NCBI GenBank assembly: GCA_902465425.1
Contig: CABQNA010000077.1
Span: 1-6,943 of the forward strand
DNA length: 6,943 nt
Source of the DNA: an uncultured Collinsella sp.
GTDB taxonomy: Bacteria > Actinomycetota > Coriobacteriia > Coriobacteriales > Coriobacteriaceae
Reading direction: 5' to 3'
Position 1 is the stretch's first letter. Each line of letters begins with the position of its first letter. A program made the position numbers and the translations under genes. Shown piece after piece: positions 4,709 through 6,943 of this stretch. The notes beneath the pieces were generated by a model. The model saw only the letters and a program-made list of their open reading frames with translations. It searched no databases and had not been told where the DNA came from.

Positions 4709-6064
4709 ATGCTTCTGGTCGCTAACGGTTCCGTCTTTACCCGCAACGCTCAGACTCCATTCATTCCCAACGGTGCGGTCGCTATTGACGGAGATACGAT
4801 CGTCGAAGTGGGCCCCGAGCGCGAGCTCAAGGCCAAGTACCCGGATGCCGAGTACGTCGACGCCCAGGGCAACCTCATCATGCCCGGACTTATCAACTGC
4901 CACACCCACATCTATTCGGGTCTGGCCCGCGGTCTTGCCATTAAGGGCTGCAACCCCACCAACTTCCTGGAGAATCTTGAGCAGCAGTGGTGGAAGATTG
5001 ACGACAACCTGACGCTCGACGGCACCAAGGCCAGCGCCTATGCCACGATTCTGGATTCCATCCGCGATGGCGTCACCACGATCTTCGATCACCATGCAAG
5101 CTTCTGCGAGATTCCGGGTAGCCTCTTTACCATTAAGGACGCCGCTCAGGAGCTGGGCATGCGTTCGTGCCTGTGCTACGAGGTCTCCGACCGCCGTGGC
5201 CAGGAAAAGTGCGACCAGGCCATTGCCGAGAACGCCGAGTTTGCCCAGTGGGCCGCCAAGGAGCGTCGCGATAACGACAACCACATGATCGCCGCAATGT
5301 TTGGCGGTCACGCCACCTTTACGCTGTCGGACGAGACCATGGATAAGATGGCCGAGGCCAACAACGGCCTGACCGGCTTCCACATCCACGTGTGCGAGGG
5401 CATGAACGATGTGTGGGACTCCCGCCTCAACCGCGGCGGCATCAGCCCCGTCGAGCGCCTGCTGCAGCACAACCTGCTCGGTCCCGACACCATGCTCGGC
5501 CACTGCATCCACGTGACGCCTGCCGAGATGGATATCGTCAAGGAGTCCGGCACCTGGCTGGTTAACAACCCCGAATCCAATATGGGCAATGCCGTGGGCT
5601 GCGCCCCCGTGCTCGAGTTCTTCCGCCGCGGCATCCCCGTGTGCATGGGCACCGACGCCTACACCCACGATATGCTCGAGAGCCTCAAGGTCTTCCTGAT
5701 CATTCAGCGCCACAACGCCGCCATGCCCAACGTGGGCTGGTGCGAGGCCATGACCATGCTGTTCGAGAACAACGCCAAGATGGCGAGCAAGTACTTCGAT
5801 CGCAAGCTCGGTGTGCTCGAGGCCGGCGCTGCCGCCGACGTCATCGTCATGGACTACAAGCCCTTTACGCCGCTGAGCGAGGAGAACATCGACGGCCATA
5901 TGCTCTTTGGCATGATGGGCAAAAACTGCCGCACCGCCATCATCAACGGCCGCGTCCTGTACAAGGATCGCGAGTTCGTTGGCATTGATGAGGACAAGAT
6001 CAACGCGTGGACCATGGCCGAGTCCAAGAAGCTTTGGAGCACGCTCAACGATCGCGCCTACTAA
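4709..6064 (+). CDS. ssnA: SsnA-type metal-dependent aminohydrolase
   Basis: This is a 451-residue cytoplasmic amidohydrolase-superfamily enzyme of the SsnA subgroup, which travels with selenium-dependent molybdenum hydroxylase and ygfK genes. Metal-ligand motifs are all present: HTH (His65, His67) after MPGLINC, His227 and Glu230 in HIHVCE (225-230), the GHCIH segment (264-268), and Asp316 in GTDAYTHD (314-321). NNPESNM (286-292) is typical of the chlorohydrolase/deaminase branch. The C terminus returns to the small beta domain (GAAADVIVMDY, 373-383). Such enzymes deaminate or hydrolytically open heterocycles; SsnA is tied genetically to purine/urate breakdown, but its exact reaction is not settled. 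The start at 4709 is chosen over the ATG at 4691 because AGGGAG (4698-4703) has 5-nt spacing and MLLVANG matches the family. It follows the permease by 195 nt of structured leader and precedes ygfK. Confidence 0.93.
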   Translation: MLLVANGSVFTRNAQTPFIPNGAVAIDGDTIVEVGPERELKAKYPDAEYVDAQGNLIMPGLINCHTHIYSGLARGLAIKGCNPTNFLENLEQQWWKIDDNLTLDGTKASAYATILDSIRDGVTTIFDHHASFCEIPGSLFTIKDAAQELGMRSCLCYEVSDRRGQEKCDQAIAENAEFAQWAAKERRDNDNHMIAAMFGGHATFTLSDETMDKMAEANNGLTGFHIHVCEGMNDVWDSRLNRGGISPVERLLQHNLLGPDTMLGHCIHVTPAEMDIVKESGTWLVNNPESNMGNAVGCAPVLEFFRRGIPVCMGTDAYTHDMLESLKVFLIIQRHNAAMPNVGWCEAMTMLFENNAKMASKYFDRKLGVLEAGAAADVIVMDYKPFTPLSEENIDGHMLFGMMGKNCRTAIINGRVLYKDREFVGIDEDKINAWTMAESKKLWSTLNDRAY

Positions 6065-6212
6065 TTACAAGTAGATTCACGCGCGTCGGATGTTTCGCCG
6101 CATTCGACGCGCGTATAGGCGGCCTCCGCGGGGTCGCCGGCGCTGTGCTAGCGCTACACCGTATTTGCGCCCGCCGCGCGGTCTCGCCGGGCGTTACAGA
6201 GAGGAGCTCATT
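6065..6212 (+). other. Intergenic spacer ssnA-ygfK with a strong hairpin
   Basis: This 148-nt gap contains a 14-bp stem (6079-6092/6101-6114) built from ACGCGCGTCG and its complement plus four more pairs, one of them G-U, with an 8-nt loop. A smaller GCGCT/AGCGC hairpin follows (6140-6144/6150-6154). No U-tract and no clear promoter are seen. It probably stabilises or processes the ssnA transcript, or attenuates read-through into ygfK. Confidence 0.5.
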
Positions 6213-6943
6213 ATGAGCGACATCATGAGGCCGATCCCGTTTTCGCAGCTGATGAACTGGATCATCGAGGAGCACAAGACTCAGGGCTCCATCTTTGGCG
6301 TGCGCAAGATGGTCACGACCAACCAGGAGGGCGCGCTTCCCATTTTTGACGAGCGCATCGAGACTCCGTTTGGTCCGGCCGCCGGTCCCAATACGCAGCT
6401 TGCCCAGAACATCGTGGCATCCTACGTGGCCGGTTCCCGCTTCTTTGAGCTCAAGACCGTCCAGGTTATGGACGGCGAGGAGCTCTCCAAGTGTGTGAAC
6501 AAACCCTGCATCGTGGCGCAGGACGAGTGCTACAACTGCGAGTGGTCGACCGAGCTCGAGGTTCCGCAGGCCTTTGCCGAGTACGTGAAGGCATGGTTCG
6601 CCTGCCACCTCATCGCTCGCGAGTACGGCCTGGGCAGCCCGGACGGCTTTGTCTTCAACATGTCCGTGGGCTATGACCTCGAGGGTATTAAGAGCCCCAA
6701 GGTCGACGCCTACATCGAGGGCATGAAGGACGCCAGCGGCTCCGAGGTTTGGAACGAGTGCCGTGCCTGGGCGCTCGCCAACCTGGACAAGTTTGAGCAT
6801 GTTGATGCCGCGTTTGTCGAGTCCATCCCGGCGCGCGTCTCCAACTCCATTACCGAGTCTACGCTGCATGGCTGCCCGCCGGCGGAGATCGAGCGCATCG
6901 CGACCTATCTGATCACCGAGAAGGGCCTCAACACCTACATCAA
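6213..6943 (+). CDS. ygfK: YgfK-type putative selenate reductase / flavin-iron-sulfur subunit, C-terminus outside window
   Basis: The first 243 residues of a protein cut by the right edge; full-length relatives are about 1,000 residues. The N terminus MSDIMRPIPF, TPFGPAAGPNTQLAQNIV (51-68), ELKTVQ (79-84), ECYNCEWSTE (105-114) and STLHGCPPAEIERI (216-229) match YgfK closely. This part is a dihydroorotate-dehydrogenase-like flavin barrel. In the complete family it is followed by ferredoxin and GltD-like NAD(P)/FAD modules, which are not visible here. YgfK is annotated as a putative selenate reductase subunit but is genetically linked to purine/urate catabolism with selenium-dependent xanthine dehydrogenases, where it probably moves electrons between NAD(P)H and a purine-derived intermediate. 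Cys94, Cys99, Cys106 and Cys109 cluster in this region and could bind iron-sulfur; this is inference. The start at 6213 has AGAGGAG (6200-6206) with 6-nt spacing. It lies 148 nt after ssnA. Confidence 0.92.
   Translation, partial: MSDIMRPIPFSQLMNWIIEEHKTQGSIFGVRKMVTTNQEGALPIFDERIETPFGPAAGPNTQLAQNIVASYVAGSRFFELKTVQVMDGEELSKCVNKPCIVAQDECYNCEWSTELEVPQAFAEYVKAWFACHLIAREYGLGSPDGFVFNMSVGYDLEGIKSPKVDAYIEGMKDASGSEVWNECRAWALANLDKFEHVDAAFVESIPARVSNSITESTLHGCPPAEIERIATYLITEKGLNTYI

Noticed and set aside
3080..5899. A 939-codon open frame on the minus strand, antisense to the permease and ssnA
   Set aside because: It is codon-aligned with both sense genes, so it stays open only because they use no TTA, CTA or TCA codons; the two sense proteins match known families well and the antisense product is low-complexity (His/Gly/Asp-rich).
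6045..6869. A 274-codon minus-strand open frame across ygfK
   Set aside because: It is likewise codon-aligned with ygfK, an artefact of the same codon bias; no ribosome site or recognisable domain.
1..6943. tRNA, rRNA, CRISPR array, insertion sequence or prophage features
   Set aside because: No cloverleaf, regularly spaced repeats, transposase or terminal inverted repeats were recognised on either strand.

Overview
The window comes from a GC-rich bacterial chromosome. The best guess is an anaerobic gut actinobacterium of the Coriobacteriia, close to Collinsella. This rests on the strong GC3 codon preference, with no TTA, CTA or TCA codons across the permease and most of the aminohydrolase gene, on AT-rich intergenic promoters, and on the ssnA/ygfK gene pair. 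The genus is an inference; there is no rRNA or other marker gene here.

Layout: (1) 1-1319, minus strand: the N-terminal 439 codons of a U32-family 'peptidase', the RlhA-like type with a DUF3656 region, running off the left edge. (2) 1320-1619: a divergent regulatory region with a candidate -10 for the U32 gene, a good ridA promoter and several short repeats. (3) 1620-1997, plus strand: ridA, an enamine/imine deaminase. (4) 2028-2065: a strong bidirectional hairpin terminator between convergent genes. (5) 2110-2766, minus strand: a YheO/DauR-type regulator (PAS-like domain plus C-terminal HTH) with a GTG start. (6) 2767-3118: a 352-bp divergent regulatory region with an interrupted palindrome, other inverted repeats and a Fur-box-like sequence lying inside the permease promoter. 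(7) 3119-4513, plus: an NCS2-family purine/uracil-type permease. (8) 4514-4708: a hairpin-rich leader. (9) 4709-6064, plus: ssnA, a metal-dependent aminohydrolase. (10) 6065-6212: a hairpin-containing gap. (11) 6213-6943, plus: the first 243 codons of ygfK, running off the right edge.

The permease, ssnA and ygfK form the front of an anaerobic purine (xanthine/urate) catabolism locus, the type associated with selenium-dependent molybdenum hydroxylases. The divergent regulator is the natural candidate controller. RidA may also belong to this physiology: such loci often encode a diaminopropionate ammonia-lyase (YgeX) whose 2-aminoacrylate intermediate is the classic RidA substrate. That gene is not visible here.

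The most noteworthy observations are non-coding. A heptamer pair (AACCGTT or one mismatch) with exactly 21-bp spacing occurs both upstream of ridA and upstream of the regulator/permease, suggesting a shared operator. A Fur-like box overlaps the purine-permease promoter. The ssnA leader can form several stacked hairpins and a possible three-way junction. At protein level, the permease appears to have Gln at both positions where characterised NCS2 proteins carry key carboxylates.
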